From Chitinophaga sp. HK235 (GTDB taxonomy: Bacteria > Bacteroidota > Bacteroidia > Chitinophagales > Chitinophagaceae), in the NCBI RefSeq assembly GCF_018255755.1, contig NZ_CP073766.1:6074501-6138500 (forward strand): DNA of 64,000 bases, in the 5' to 3' direction. Positions 26,600 to 35,277 of this stretch are shown here, piece after piece. The translations under genes and the position numbers were made by a program. The notes under the pieces are model-generated. The model made no database searches and was not told where the DNA came from. It saw nothing but the letters and a program-made list of their open reading frames with translations. Position 1 is the first letter of the stretch. Each line of letters begins with the position of its first letter.

Positions 26600-28261
26600 T
26601 TATTGTTTTTTAGGATAGAGTTTGTAGAAGATGGGCGGATTGTCTGCTTTGTTTCCGCGGAAAAAATACAATGCCCCGCTTTTATCCTGACCAATGAGTG
26701 ATACCCCTGTAAAATCAACCCACTTGGCTAATCCGGTTGTTTGATTCTGCTCACTTACAGTTTGATTTATTCCAGCTTCCACACCCGCATAAGTATAGGA
26801 GCTTTGTGTAGGAATGTCGTAGCACTGGAGTATGTGGCTTTGTCTTATCAGGGTGGTACCATTTGCCAGCTGTATATTATTGTTTAATACCGGATTAGCC
26901 GGACTCACACCAAATGAGGTAACCGTTTCGGTCATTTTGTATTTAGGATTGGTTTCATAGGAGTGATATGCAAATTGAGTTTGGTTGGCTTTCAGGGTTA
27001 CTCCCTGGTCGTCTTCCGGAATATCATACTGAATACCGTTATAGGAAATCCAGTTGGGAGAATTATATCCATATAGATACTTGCCGCTCGGATCAAGCGC
27101 ATAATAGCCGGTGGTTACCGGAATGCCAATGCTGGCGAACCATTGCTTCCAGCTCATTATACCCCGTACTTGCCCGGCAGGATCCATTTTAGACACCATT
27201 ACAATACTGTTGAATGGTTCCTTGCCTACTTGTCCGCTGAAGTTTCCGCCGACATAGTTATACCATATGGCATGGCTTCCGGAAGCTATTTCAGGCGCAT
27301 AATAATTGGTGTAATAAAGATTGTTATTAACATCTGTATTCAGACGCATCGCCACTATTTTTAGTTGGGCTATATCTCCCTGCAGTATGGTATTGGTTTC
27401 GGCGGTAGTGGCGTTTTTGGTTACCAATGTGCGGTTGATGGTAGTTACAGTCTTGCTGGCCAGGTCCATTTTGCACAAACGGAAGATATAGTTTTGTGCC
27501 GCTTCCGGAACATCTTCAGTTGTTTCTGTGGTGAAGTATAATAGATCTCCGGTAAAGGTAATGGTACTACCCAGTATGTATTTTATGCTGAAGCTACTGT
27601 TTTTATTGTCCTTTAAAGCGTCGCCGGCTTTGAGAATGGTGGTGAAGCTGCCATTGCGGAACGATTGAATGGACAATTGGTTGTCAAAATAAATATTACC
27701 GGACATGTCCGTATGGACTGAGCGGATAAGATTGTAATTTTTTTTCTGATAATCACTCCCGTTGTCCGGCGTCCATTGTGCAAGCTGATCTACCCATAGA
27801 GTGGTATCCGTGCGCAGGCTGCCGCCACCTATCAGTTTGATGCTTACAGAAGGACCGTAAACGGTAACACCATTAGCAGTGACTGTAACAGATCTGTTTT
27901 CGCCGGCGCCCATTTCACGGGTTACCACAAAGCGTATGGCATCGAGTTGTCCCTGCTCGCTAAAGGTGGTGTATCGTGGTGTCAGCTGTGCGGTGTCTAT
28001 TATTTTGATGGGCACATTACCTACGCTGATCACAGTGCCGGTACGGGTTGGAAATAATTTTCCTATCAGCGTGACTGTATCGCCAACGATAAGAGAGGAA
28101 GGGTAAGTCCAGCTGATGGGTGTGAGCCGGCTACCATTGAGCTGGCTGTATTGCTCAGAGAACCACGGCTGATCTGCCACCTGGGCTGCGTGATCATCTA
28201 CTTTTTTGCATCCGCACCAAAAGAGCAGGCAAAGACTTAATAATGTTAATACCTGTTTCAT
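26600..28261 (-). CDS. TIG-domain lipoprotein, cassette A (paralogue of 45066-46766)
   Basis: A 553-residue predicted lipoprotein: signal peptide with LFWCGCKKVDD, lipid Cys near 16-18. An IPT/TIG-like Ig domain covers about 47-130 (SSLIVGDTVTLIGKLFPTRTG). The remainder has repeated strand motifs such as NIYFDNQLSIQSFRNG, LLYFTTETTEDVPEAAQNYI, LCKMDLASKTVTTINRTLVT and SGALYFFRGN, which suggests a beta-propeller. It is the last gene of a five-gene locus after the DUF4397-like lipoprotein (14-bp gap). The paralogue in the second locus keeps the same blocks (VPEAA.NYI.RLCKM...TTINRTLVTK). It probably acts at the cell surface with the TonB receptor; the ligand is unknown. Confidence 0.7.
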   Translation of the reverse strand: MKQVLTLLSLCLLFWCGCKKVDDHAAQVADQPWFSEQYSQLNGSRLTPISWTYPSSLIVGDTVTLIGKLFPTRTGTVISVGNVPIKIIDTAQLTPRYTTFSEQGQLDAIRFVVTREMGAGENRSVTVTANGVTVYGPSVSIKLIGGGSLRTDTTLWVDQLAQWTPDNGSDYQKKNYNLIRSVHTDMSGNIYFDNQLSIQSFRNGSFTTILKAGDALKDNKNSSFSIKYILGSTITFTGDLLYFTTETTEDVPEAAQNYIFRLCKMDLASKTVTTINRTLVTKNATTAETNTILQGDIAQLKIVAMRLNTDVNNNLYYTNYYAPEIASGSHAIWYNYVGGNFSGQVGKEPFNSIVMVSKMDPAGQVRGIMSWKQWFASIGIPVTTGYYALDPSGKYLYGYNSPNWISYNGIQYDIPEDDQGVTLKANQTQFAYHSYETNPKYKMTETVTSFGVSPANPVLNNNIQLANGTTLIRQSHILQCYDIPTQSSYTYAGVEAGINQTVSEQNQTTGLAKWVDFTGVSLIGQDKSGALYFFRGNKADNPPIFYKLYPKKQ

Positions 28262-28275
28262 CTGTAGTTTTTTAA

Positions 28276-29100
28276 TTAGAATGTTTTTGTGACGGAAAGA
28301 GAGAAGTTGTTACTGATGGGCCTTCTGGCACCGGTCAGGGGATCGTTGTAGCCTCCTGGGTTATTATCCGAATAACCACTGATTATCAGCGTATAGGCGT
28401 GACCGGGAATAGCTTCCAGTGTACCACGGGTGAGAAAATTTTTATCATCACCATACCGGTATACTTTGATGTTGAAGGTTTGTGGTGTACTCAATGCGAG
28501 CGGTAGAAATCCGGTATGGTCCATGTATTGGGTATATGCTGGCAAGGCGGAGGGGACGACTTTGTTCAGGGTCATATACACCGGACCGGTAAACGGGCTG
28601 AGATTAATAATCCTGATACCGATTTTGCCGGTGTCGGCAACAAACGGATCGGCAACAATGATATGGCTGTAATTACCGATGCTGTCGCCATAAAATACCA
28701 TCGCCGGTTTGTCTGCATCCAGCGTAAATTTCACACTGTCCAGCAAACGGGAGGAGGTGTCTTTAAGGAACAACTGATGCTGGCCGGCATCCAGTGCCAT
28801 AAATTGAATCCAGCTGGTCTTCGTTTGCGGGTAAGTGGTTGATCTTTGAGATGGATTATACAGAAAAGGATAAATGGAGGAGAAGATATCTTTAGACGGA
28901 CGATAGCTGCTGTCGCGGCTGTCTATCAATACCAGGTAACCTTTGGAGCCCCTTGCTTCAGCCCCATTGGTTAGTGCTGTGGAGGCAAAGTAAAAGCTGA
29001 TCTGTCCCTTTGCTGTTTCATCCGGGAGTGTAACGTCCTTGTTACAGGCATGCAGCAGGCCGGCGAGTATTATTAACAGAAGTTGGGTAAACTTATTCAT
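28276..29100 (-). CDS. DUF4397-like lipoprotein, cassette A
   Basis: A 274-residue lipoprotein (LLHACNKD lipobox, Cys19). The body reads as Ig-like strands: KGQISFYFASTAL, TSWIQFMALDAGQHQLFLKD, KIGIRIINLSPFTGPVYMTLN and HAYTLIISGYSDN. The RIINLSP...VYMTLN and PGHAYTLIISG patterns are those of DUF4397 proteins. It starts 10 bp after the TonB receptor and 14 bp before the TIG lipoprotein, the same order and spacing class as in cassette B, where its paralogue is at 44209-45036. It occupies the place of SusD in a SusCD operon, but has no SusD-like sequence. Confidence 0.7.
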   Translation of the reverse strand: MNKFTQLLLIILAGLLHACNKDVTLPDETAKGQISFYFASTALTNGAEARGSKGYLVLIDSRDSSYRPSKDIFSSIYPFLYNPSQRSTTYPQTKTSWIQFMALDAGQHQLFLKDTSSRLLDSVKFTLDADKPAMVFYGDSIGNYSHIIVADPFVADTGKIGIRIINLSPFTGPVYMTLNKVVPSALPAYTQYMDHTGFLPLALSTPQTFNIKVYRYGDDKNFLTRGTLEAIPGHAYTLIISGYSDNNPGGYNDPLTGARRPISNNFSLSVTKTF

Positions 29101-29110
29101 AACTTATTTT

Positions 29111-32100
29111 TTAAAAAGTGTAGGTAAACTGCAGCAGGATATACCTGCCGGGTTTGTATCTGGTATAGATGTTATCGCCACTGAAGTATTTTTTGCCGTC
29201 TTTTCTTTCCACTTCTACTTCTTTGTCGTAGCGCTGGTTAAAATTCTGATCTTCCACAATGCGGTAGCTTTGATCAAGCAGGTTCTGGATACTCAGTTTT
29301 ACCTGCAGTGATTTTATGATACGTTGGGTGATGGAGAGGTCCAGCAGATGTGTGGGCAGCTGCAACAGGTCCGGACGGATATAGCTATCGTTAGCGGTGG
29401 AATCGGCCAGGGTACGAATACTTTTGGCGTAGATACTGGGGCCGCTCACATTGTATATCAGTCCTGCCTTGGTGCCGGTAGCCACATTTTCATAGAACAA
29501 TCCGGCATTCACGATATAGGGCGCTTGTCCCTGTAAAGGACCACCTGATTTATGTAGACTGTCAGCAGCATAGTCGTCGTGCGTTTGGCGCCTTTCTGTA
29601 TTGCTTTTGATGATAGTACCATTCAGGACTACAGACAAGTGTTTGAAGAGATTGCCTGGGATAAAGGAGAGATTTTTTTTGATTTCAGCTTCAATACCCA
29701 TGATGTTGGCACTAACGGAGTTGTCATAGGTGATCCTGTTGAATCCCCATCCATCGTGCATCTCATCACTAGTGACTTCATCCCGCATTTTTTCAATCGG
29801 ATGTTTGATGTGTTTATAAAAAACACCTACGTTGATCACCTCGTTATTATTTCGTGGATATAGTTCGGCGCGCAGATCGAGGTTGTCGATTTCGGCAGTT
29901 ACCACCCTTGGGTTTCCTTTTATCTCTTCATTGCGGGTGAAGTCGTAATCGGTGTAAGGTGTTATTTCCCGGAAGTCCGGCCGGTTGACGGTGCGACCAT
30001 AGCCGGCACGGAACACCAGCATGTTTTTGGGTCGGAAGCTGATATTAACAGAAGGCAGCAGGATAGTTTTTTTATGGTCTACATTGACCATTTCCACCGT
30101 GTTTTTTCCGGTGGCGCCGTCTTTGGCACCTGCGAGGCGCTGCTGGTCATATTCCATGCGCAGGCCGGCATTCAGTGTGAGGCGTTCTTTGGCAGCCTTC
30201 CAGTCGCCCATCAGGTAAAAGGCATTATACTGTTCACTGGCGGTATAGGCGTCCATCGGTGTGGTGGCGTCGTATACAGCCAGGCCGGTATTGTCGTCGG
30301 GGAAGTAGTGGCTGTTCCATAACCGGGGCACGTCTGATGGCTGGTAGTTCAGGAGGTTGACATTGTTATAACCAAATCCGGTATTCCATTTCAGATAATC
30401 ATTGTTACCTGCCGCAGCTTCCAGCTCATTTGTCTGAAGTCCGGCCCTGTTCACCCGAAAGAAACGGCGTCCCACTTGTCTAACCTTAAAGAGCTGGTAC
30501 CCGCCGGCTTTTACGTAGAGATTGGGCTGGAGATGAAAAGTGTAGTCCAGTGAGCCGTTGTATACCTGCTCCAGATTTTTGATATAGAGCCTTGAAACCA
30601 TGCCCTGGTAGGTGGTTGATCTGCTGACGTTGGAGCCGGCCGGAATCCAGGTGAGGGAGTCGGGATATCGGGCATCTCCGTTCACGAAGTGCAGCAGCCG
30701 TTGGTCGGGCACGTTTTGCAGGTCATGTGTATATCCCAGATTCCAGGTAAGTTCATGCTGTTTTTTTGCTCCCAGGAAATGGGTGCCGTTCAGGTTGCCG
30801 GAATACAACATCCGCTGTTGAAAGGAGAGGGTCATGTCCTGTTTAAGCCGGAATGGCTGGTTCGCATAATATTCGGGCAGTGCATTGGGTATTGTGCTGC
30901 TGACGTTCGTAAACCGTTTGCCATCGTTGACAAAAAAGTTGAGTAGTGCCAACTGATGACGGTCATTGAGTTTTAAGGTGAGGTTTTCCAGCACGTTGAT
31001 TTTACCGGTTTCTGTAGTCTGGTGGCCTATTGATATTTTGTTGTTATCCCCGTATGCCTGTCCCATCACGCTGTCGAGCATGTAGGCATTGGTATTGCCG
31101 GACTGGCGGTACATCTCTGTAGCTGCTGTTTCCTTCGTATAGGTGACAGCGGTAAGATCGTACAGTCTGACTTTTCCCAGCTGCCAGCTATTGTAATAGT
31201 TGGCAAAGAGCTGCATATCGGGGCCTGCATAACGTTTGCCGGGCATCAGCGTGGAGGAAAAACCGTTGAGCCATTCATGTTGGGGTACAGCATTAGGACT
31301 GACACGTTGATTACTGGCAAAGACGCCGGGTGAAAATCCCGGTAGTTTACGGGTACCATCGTCGATGCCGAGGAAGTCGAGTTTGCCGCCGTTGTGGCTG
31401 TCTACGTTGCGCATGCTGGTACCATCGCGGTAGCCCAGCTGTACGCCTATGTCGAAGTGTTTTACAGGTACGGCGTTTTTAGTGAACACCTTTACGGCAG
31501 CACCGGCATAATCTCCTACGAGGTCGGCCACCGGTGATTTGTATACCAGTATTTTATCGATTACGCTGCTGGGGAGCAGATCGTAGGCGAAGGCTTTGTT
31601 GTACAACTCCGTAGAGGGGGCAACGTTACCATTCAGGTAAGTGAGGTTATATCTTTCATTCATACCGCGTACCACGATAAAACGGTCATCCACCACGGTG
31701 ATACCGGAGATACGTTTCACGATTTCCGCGGCGTTGCGGTCGGCAGTTTTGGCGATCAGCTCATTGGAGATACCAGATACTACGCCGGTGGCACCTTTGA
31801 TCTCCTGGATCAGCTGTTGTTCTGTGCTGTGGGTAACGGCTCTTACCTTGCGGGTGCCGCTACCTATCACTACTTCCTTCAGGGCTCCACCGGTCTGCAT
31901 TTTGATGTCATAGGAGGCGGCCTGATTATTGTGGACCTGTACCCGGGAAACGATGCCCCGCTGATATCCCACGAAAGTGGTCAGCAGGGTATAGGTACCT
32001 GCCGGCACGTTGGCCAGCTGATAAAAACCTTTGCTGTCGGTGATGGTACCGAGGGTGGTGCCTTCCAGTTGTAAGGTGGCACCGGGAAGCGGGGTGGCTG

Positions 32101-32506
32101 TTTCAAAATCCACCACACGCCCGCGAATGGTGCCGCTGCCGGCCTCCTGTTTGGTATTGGGGCCTGTTTTAACGGCAATGGTATGGGCATTTACCTGAAA
32201 GAGAATGCCATAGGTGTGGTTGAGCTCCGACAGCACGTTTTTCAGTGATACGGCTTTCCAGTGTACATTACTGAGTTTTACGCCACTCAGGGAAGCGCGG
32301 TCGTAGGAAAAGCTGAAATCGCTTTGCCGGTCTATTTCTGCCATCACAGTGGCCATGTTGGTATTGCTAAGATTTAGCGTTACCGGTTGTTCCATGGCCG
32401 GAGATTGGGCGTGAGCATGGCCTGCCATCAGCAGCCATAATACCAGCCCTGCCTGCCACCATTTTCTTTTGAGCAGGTTTGCATTGGTTTGTCTAAATTT
32501 GTTCAT
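29111..32506 (-). CDS. STN-domain TonB-dependent receptor, cassette A
   Basis: An 1131-residue outer-membrane receptor with signalling capacity. The signal peptide ends at HAHAQ (about 34). An STN domain (about 38-112: TLNLSNTNMATVMAEIDRQ) is the periplasmic arm that contacts the FecR anti-sigma factor. A carboxypeptidase-like regulatory domain follows (about 124-210), then the plug with GATGVVSGISNELIAKTADR, ISGITVVDDRFIVVRGMNERY and the barrel ending in YILLQFTYTF with terminal Phe. Together with FecR and the ECF sigma factor it forms a cell-surface signalling transporter. The paralogue at 40770-44198 shares long identical blocks (LGIDDGTRK, NAVPVKH, YTRYKPGRY). Confidence 0.92.
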   Translation of the reverse strand: MNKFRQTNANLLKRKWWQAGLVLWLLMAGHAHAQSPAMEQPVTLNLSNTNMATVMAEIDRQSDFSFSYDRASLSGVKLSNVHWKAVSLKNVLSELNHTYGILFQVNAHTIAVKTGPNTKQEAGSGTIRGRVVDFETATPLPGATLQLEGTTLGTITDSKGFYQLANVPAGTYTLLTTFVGYQRGIVSRVQVHNNQAASYDIKMQTGGALKEVVIGSGTRKVRAVTHSTEQQLIQEIKGATGVVSGISNELIAKTADRNAAEIVKRISGITVVDDRFIVVRGMNERYNLTYLNGNVAPSTELYNKAFAYDLLPSSVIDKILVYKSPVADLVGDYAGAAVKVFTKNAVPVKHFDIGVQLGYRDGTSMRNVDSHNGGKLDFLGIDDGTRKLPGFSPGVFASNQRVSPNAVPQHEWLNGFSSTLMPGKRYAGPDMQLFANYYNSWQLGKVRLYDLTAVTYTKETAATEMYRQSGNTNAYMLDSVMGQAYGDNNKISIGHQTTETGKINVLENLTLKLNDRHQLALLNFFVNDGKRFTNVSSTIPNALPEYYANQPFRLKQDMTLSFQQRMLYSGNLNGTHFLGAKKQHELTWNLGYTHDLQNVPDQRLLHFVNGDARYPDSLTWIPAGSNVSRSTTYQGMVSRLYIKNLEQVYNGSLDYTFHLQPNLYVKAGGYQLFKVRQVGRRFFRVNRAGLQTNELEAAAGNNDYLKWNTGFGYNNVNLLNYQPSDVPRLWNSHYFPDDNTGLAVYDATTPMDAYTASEQYNAFYLMGDWKAAKERLTLNAGLRMEYDQQRLAGAKDGATGKNTVEMVNVDHKKTILLPSVNISFRPKNMLVFRAGYGRTVNRPDFREITPYTDYDFTRNEEIKGNPRVVTAEIDNLDLRAELYPRNNNEVINVGVFYKHIKHPIEKMRDEVTSDEMHDGWGFNRITYDNSVSANIMGIEAEIKKNLSFIPGNLFKHLSVVLNGTIIKSNTERRQTHDDYAADSLHKSGGPLQGQAPYIVNAGLFYENVATGTKAGLIYNVSGPSIYAKSIRTLADSTANDSYIRPDLLQLPTHLLDLSITQRIIKSLQVKLSIQNLLDQSYRIVEDQNFNQRYDKEVEVERKDGKKYFSGDNIYTRYKPGRYILLQFTYTF

Positions 32507-32534
32507 ACGTAAACTTTAAAAACAATTGTTTTTG

Positions 32535-32558
32535 ATGTCCCGCCTGCCAGCGGGACAT
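32535..32558. other. GC-rich hairpin between FecR and receptor genes
   Basis: ATGTCCCGC (32535-32543) pairs with GCGGGACAT (32550-32558). On the minus strand, the direction of transcription here, it is not followed by a T run, so it is not a standard terminator. It may protect the 5' end of a processed receptor mRNA. The equivalent gap in cassette B lacks it. Confidence 0.5.
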
Positions 32559-32569
32559 TTTTTATGTGA

Positions 32570-33538
32570 TTAGTGAATGAAGACGGTGTCGCGGGTTTCC
32601 TGGTATTGAAATCCGTAAATGAAAGCCATGTTTTGAAGTATGTCTGACAGTGTTTCGGTGTGATAGGTGGCTGTAAAGCGGGCACTGGACTGGGCGGAGG
32701 GGGCAAAGACAATTTTTTTGCTGAACCGTTTTTCCAGTCTGCTGAAAGCAGCATCCAGTGGTACGTCGTCGAGAACGAAGGCACCGCGTTTCCAGTCGGT
32801 TTCTTTTTCCGGCACAAAGTGGCGGGTGGTGAAGCGGTGGGTGGATTGCTGATAGGTGAGTTTAAGGCCAGGGGTAAGCACCAGGGAGCTGTCGGGGCGT
32901 ACTTTTACAGAGATACTGCCGGCAGAAAGGGCGATACCGGTAATATGCTCACCGGGATAAGCTTCTATGTTGAAATGGGTGCCTAATACAGTGGCTTCCA
33001 GACCGCCTGCATTTACGTGGAAAGGTGTTGTCCGGGGAGCTACTTCAAAGTAACCTTCGCCGCTAAGGGTCACGATACGTGCCCGGGTATTATAATCATC
33101 AGGAACAGAGAGGGAAGATCCGGGAGTCAGCCATATCTGGCTGCCATCGGAGAGCGTGAGCTTACGCACATGAGCGCTGTTGTTGGCTATCTGGCGGCTA
33201 TGAACGGCAAGGGGCTGCAGCTTTTTCGCAGGGCGTTGCCACCAGAAAAGACTGCCCGCCAGCAGGGCAATGGAGGCTGCAGCAGCAGTACGGCCCAGAT
33301 AACGCAGATAGCGGGAGCGGGCCGGGTAGGCCAGCTTCACGCCCTGTCGTCTGAGCTGCTGTTCCAGTGCTACAGCCATCCCCGCCGGCATAGAACCTGC
33401 CGGCTGATCCCAGCCCTGCGCCAGGGAGGCTTCCAGCTGTTCAGTGGAGGCGGATTGCAGCCAGTCCAGCATCTCTTTTCTGGCTGCTTCGCTGTCGGTT
33501 CTATCAATATATCTTTGCCAGGTATCCTGATCTTTCAT
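32570..33538 (-). CDS. FecR-family anti-sigma factor, cassette A
   Basis: A 322-residue inner-membrane anti-sigma factor. A cytoplasmic N-terminal part (about 1-82) that holds the sigma factor includes QRYIDRTDSEAARKEMLDWL. A single membrane helix lies at about 85-103 (AAAASIALLAGSLFWW). The periplasmic FecR domain (about 115-220) shows KLTLSDGSQIWLTPGSSL and GEGYFEVAPRTTPFHVNAGGLEATVLGTHFNI. The C-terminal DUF4974/STN-like part (about 245-320) shows DVPLDAAFSRLEKRFSKKI. It is divergent from its ECF sigma gene (126-bp gap) and 63 bp upstream of the receptor gene. Confidence 0.95.
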   Translation of the reverse strand: MKDQDTWQRYIDRTDSEAARKEMLDWLQSASTEQLEASLAQGWDQPAGSMPAGMAVALEQQLRRQGVKLAYPARSRYLRYLGRTAAAASIALLAGSLFWWQRPAKKLQPLAVHSRQIANNSAHVRKLTLSDGSQIWLTPGSSLSVPDDYNTRARIVTLSGEGYFEVAPRTTPFHVNAGGLEATVLGTHFNIEAYPGEHITGIALSAGSISVKVRPDSSLVLTPGLKLTYQQSTHRFTTRHFVPEKETDWKRGAFVLDDVPLDAAFSRLEKRFSKKIVFAPSAQSSARFTATYHTETLSDILQNMAFIYGFQYQETRDTVFIH

Positions 33539-33647
33539 GCCGTTATTGTTTACGTGCTACTATCAACACGCAGAAACAATTGTTTACCTCAATTACTTGA
33601 ACGGCAATTAACAATTTGGTAATATTACTATTCTACAATGGCCTGCC

Positions 33648-33655
33648 TATCTTTG
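33648..33655 (+). promoter_or_regulatory. -7 element TATCTTTG before ECF sigma gene (cassette A)
   Basis: TATCTTTG fits the Bacteroidota -7 consensus TANNTTTG and ends 9 bp before the ATG at 33665, leaving almost no leader. A TTTG at 33615-33618 is too far away (29 bp) for a normal -33 box. The paralogous sigma gene has TAGCTTTG in a similar place. Confidence 0.45.
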
Positions 33656-33664
33656 TAATACTTT

Positions 33665-34222
33665 ATGTCGGATACAGCTATGCATAATAAGGAACGGGTG
33701 TTTACCGGACTATATCACGCCTCCCGCGACAGGCTGTATCAATATCTGCATCAGTATACAAAAGACACCCACCTGTTACAGGACCTGCTTCAACAATCTT
33801 ATCTGAAAGTATGGGAGAAGATGGATGATATGTATGATGTGGAGAATGCGCTTCCGCTGTTGAAAACAATCGCCCGAAACCTGCTGGTGGATGTGGTTCG
33901 CAAGCGGATGAAAGAAGATATGACCTGGCTGGAAACGGTAAAAGGAGAGGCAGAGCAACTGCTGTCCACTCCTGCGGAAAGCAGCCGTAATCCTATGCAG
34001 GCACTGGATGCAGCGATAGCACAGCTGCCGGTCAACTGCCGCCAGGTATACCTGCTTCACCGCGAAGAAGGACTATCTTATCGTGAAATATCTTCTCGTT
34101 TATCCATCTCCGTTAGTATGGTAGAAAAACATATGAGTAAAGCGATCCGTTTGCTTAAACATGATCTGCTCACTAATTATGAACTGTTGCTGATCGTAGT
34201 GGCGGTTAACAGAATACTATAA
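33665..34222 (+). CDS. ECF sigma-70 factor, cassette A
   Basis: A 185-residue extracytoplasmic-function sigma factor. Region 2 (about 13-85) contains LYHASRDRLYQYLHQYTKD and DLLQQSYLKVWEK. Region 4 (about 118-170) contains AIAQLPVNCRQVYLLHREEGLSYREISSRLSISVSMVEKHM, the HTH for the -35 element. It is released by the FecR protein encoded divergently at 32570-33538 when the STN receptor binds ligand. The C-terminal tail after region 4 (ELLLIVVAVNRIL) is unusually hydrophobic. A hairpin follows the stop by 4 bp. Confidence 0.94.
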   Translation: MSDTAMHNKERVFTGLYHASRDRLYQYLHQYTKDTHLLQDLLQQSYLKVWEKMDDMYDVENALPLLKTIARNLLVDVVRKRMKEDMTWLETVKGEAEQLLSTPAESSRNPMQALDAAIAQLPVNCRQVYLLHREEGLSYREISSRLSISVSMVEKHMSKAIRLLKHDLLTNYELLLIVVAVNRIL

Positions 34223-34226
34223 AGTA

Positions 34227-34250
34227 AAGGCGCCTCTTCTGAGACGCCTT
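34227..34250. terminator. hairpin between convergent sigma and YXWGXW genes
   Basis: AAGGCGCCTC (34227-34236) pairs with GAGACGCCTT (34241-34250), with one mismatch. There is no strong T run on either side. Confidence 0.5.
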
Positions 34251-34280
34251 CACTTCACAAGCCGTATGCTCTATCGTATA

Positions 34281-35147
34281 TTATCTATGTCTTCCGTGGC
34301 CCATACCGCCACCACCACCCCAGCCATGGCCCATTCCGCCACCGCCGTGTTGGAAACCACCCCGCTGCATTTGCGGTTGCCTCATAAAGTTGCCCTGTGA
34401 CTGCCTGCTCATCGCCATCGGCTGTCTGGTCATACCGGCCTGGTGATTACCATTCCACATACCGCGTGAAGCGTTGGCCCGGTTGTTAAAGTTATTGTTA
34501 TTGTTGGCCACGTTATTACGGGTGAAATTATTGGTGCGGTTGTTATTAAAGGTTGTATTACGGTTAAAATTGTTTCGGTTGAAATTGTTATTGTTGACTA
34601 CGTTGTTACGATTGAAGTTATTATTGTTGACCACATTGTTTCGGGTAAAACTGCTACGATTGTTGATCACTGTTGAATTACGAATGACTTCCCTGTTGAC
34701 ATAGGTATTATGAACAAATGTCCTGTTGACACTGGTCACTGCAGTATTGTAATGGAAGACGCTGCCTCGCCACATACCGCCTGTAAAACCTACGCCGAAA
34801 TAACCGAATCCATAGTTAATACCGCCATAGTATCCGATATGAGGACCCCAATAGCCGGGGTGCCAGCAATAAAGTCCTCCTGTTAATGCCCAGTAACCTG
34901 GTGTCCAGAGTGCTCCCGCATAAGGAGCCCTTATCCATACACCTGGTACCCAATAATAGTGATTACTATAGGCCCAATAACCGGGTACCCACATGAAACC
35001 ATCACCCGGACAGGGAGGCTGTGAATAAACCGGTATAGCCGGTGGTGCAATACCAACAGAAATACCTACGCTTACTTGCGCAAATGCCTGTGGTGCAGCC
35101 ATGGCAAACCCCAGCAGGGTACTAAGAATCAGGGCAATCTTTTTCAT
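34281..35147 (-). CDS. secreted YXWGXW-repeat, Asn- and Gly-rich protein
   Basis: About 288 residues from the ATG at 35147, which gives a clean signal peptide (MKKIALILSTLLGFAMAAPQAFAQ); an upstream in-frame ATG at 35174 is less likely. The N-terminal half has repeated aromatic units of the WxPGYW type (MWVPGYWAYSNHYYWVPGVW, LWTPGYWALTGG, CWHPGYWGP), the YXWGXW family pattern. The middle is Asn-rich with near-identical units (NNVVNNNNFNR twice, then variants). The C-terminus is Gly/His/Met-rich (GGGGMGHGWGGGGG). It is low-complexity and probably outer-membrane or cell-envelope associated. Function unknown. Confidence 0.8.
   Translation of the reverse strand: MKKIALILSTLLGFAMAAPQAFAQVSVGISVGIAPPAIPVYSQPPCPGDGFMWVPGYWAYSNHYYWVPGVWIRAPYAGALWTPGYWALTGGLYCWHPGYWGPHIGYYGGINYGFGYFGVGFTGGMWRGSVFHYNTAVTSVNRTFVHNTYVNREVIRNSTVINNRSSFTRNNVVNNNNFNRNNVVNNNNFNRNNFNRNTTFNNNRTNNFTRNNVANNNNNFNNRANASRGMWNGNHQAGMTRQPMAMSRQSQGNFMRQPQMQRGGFQHGGGGMGHGWGGGGGMGHGRHR
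34545..34650. repeat. coding tandem repeat (Asn-rich units)
   Basis: Within the YXWGXW gene, units of about 33 bp encoding NNVVNNNNFNR-type segments repeat in tandem with minor base changes. It is a protein-coding low-complexity tract that is likely to vary in length between strains. Confidence 0.6.
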
Positions 35148-35277
35148 GACCTGTATTTTATTGATTCGATTCACTTCTTAGACATCTTTTGTCTCAGGAG
35201 GTTTAACCGTTTTTTCATTGTTCAGTCTGGTAGAAATGTTAAAAAATGTAAATCAATGCCGAGGCCGCTATCTGTCA

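Noticed and set aside
34545..34650. Possible CRISPR-like array
   Set aside because: The repeats are in frame, contiguous without spacers, and encode the Asn-rich tract of the YXWGXW protein.
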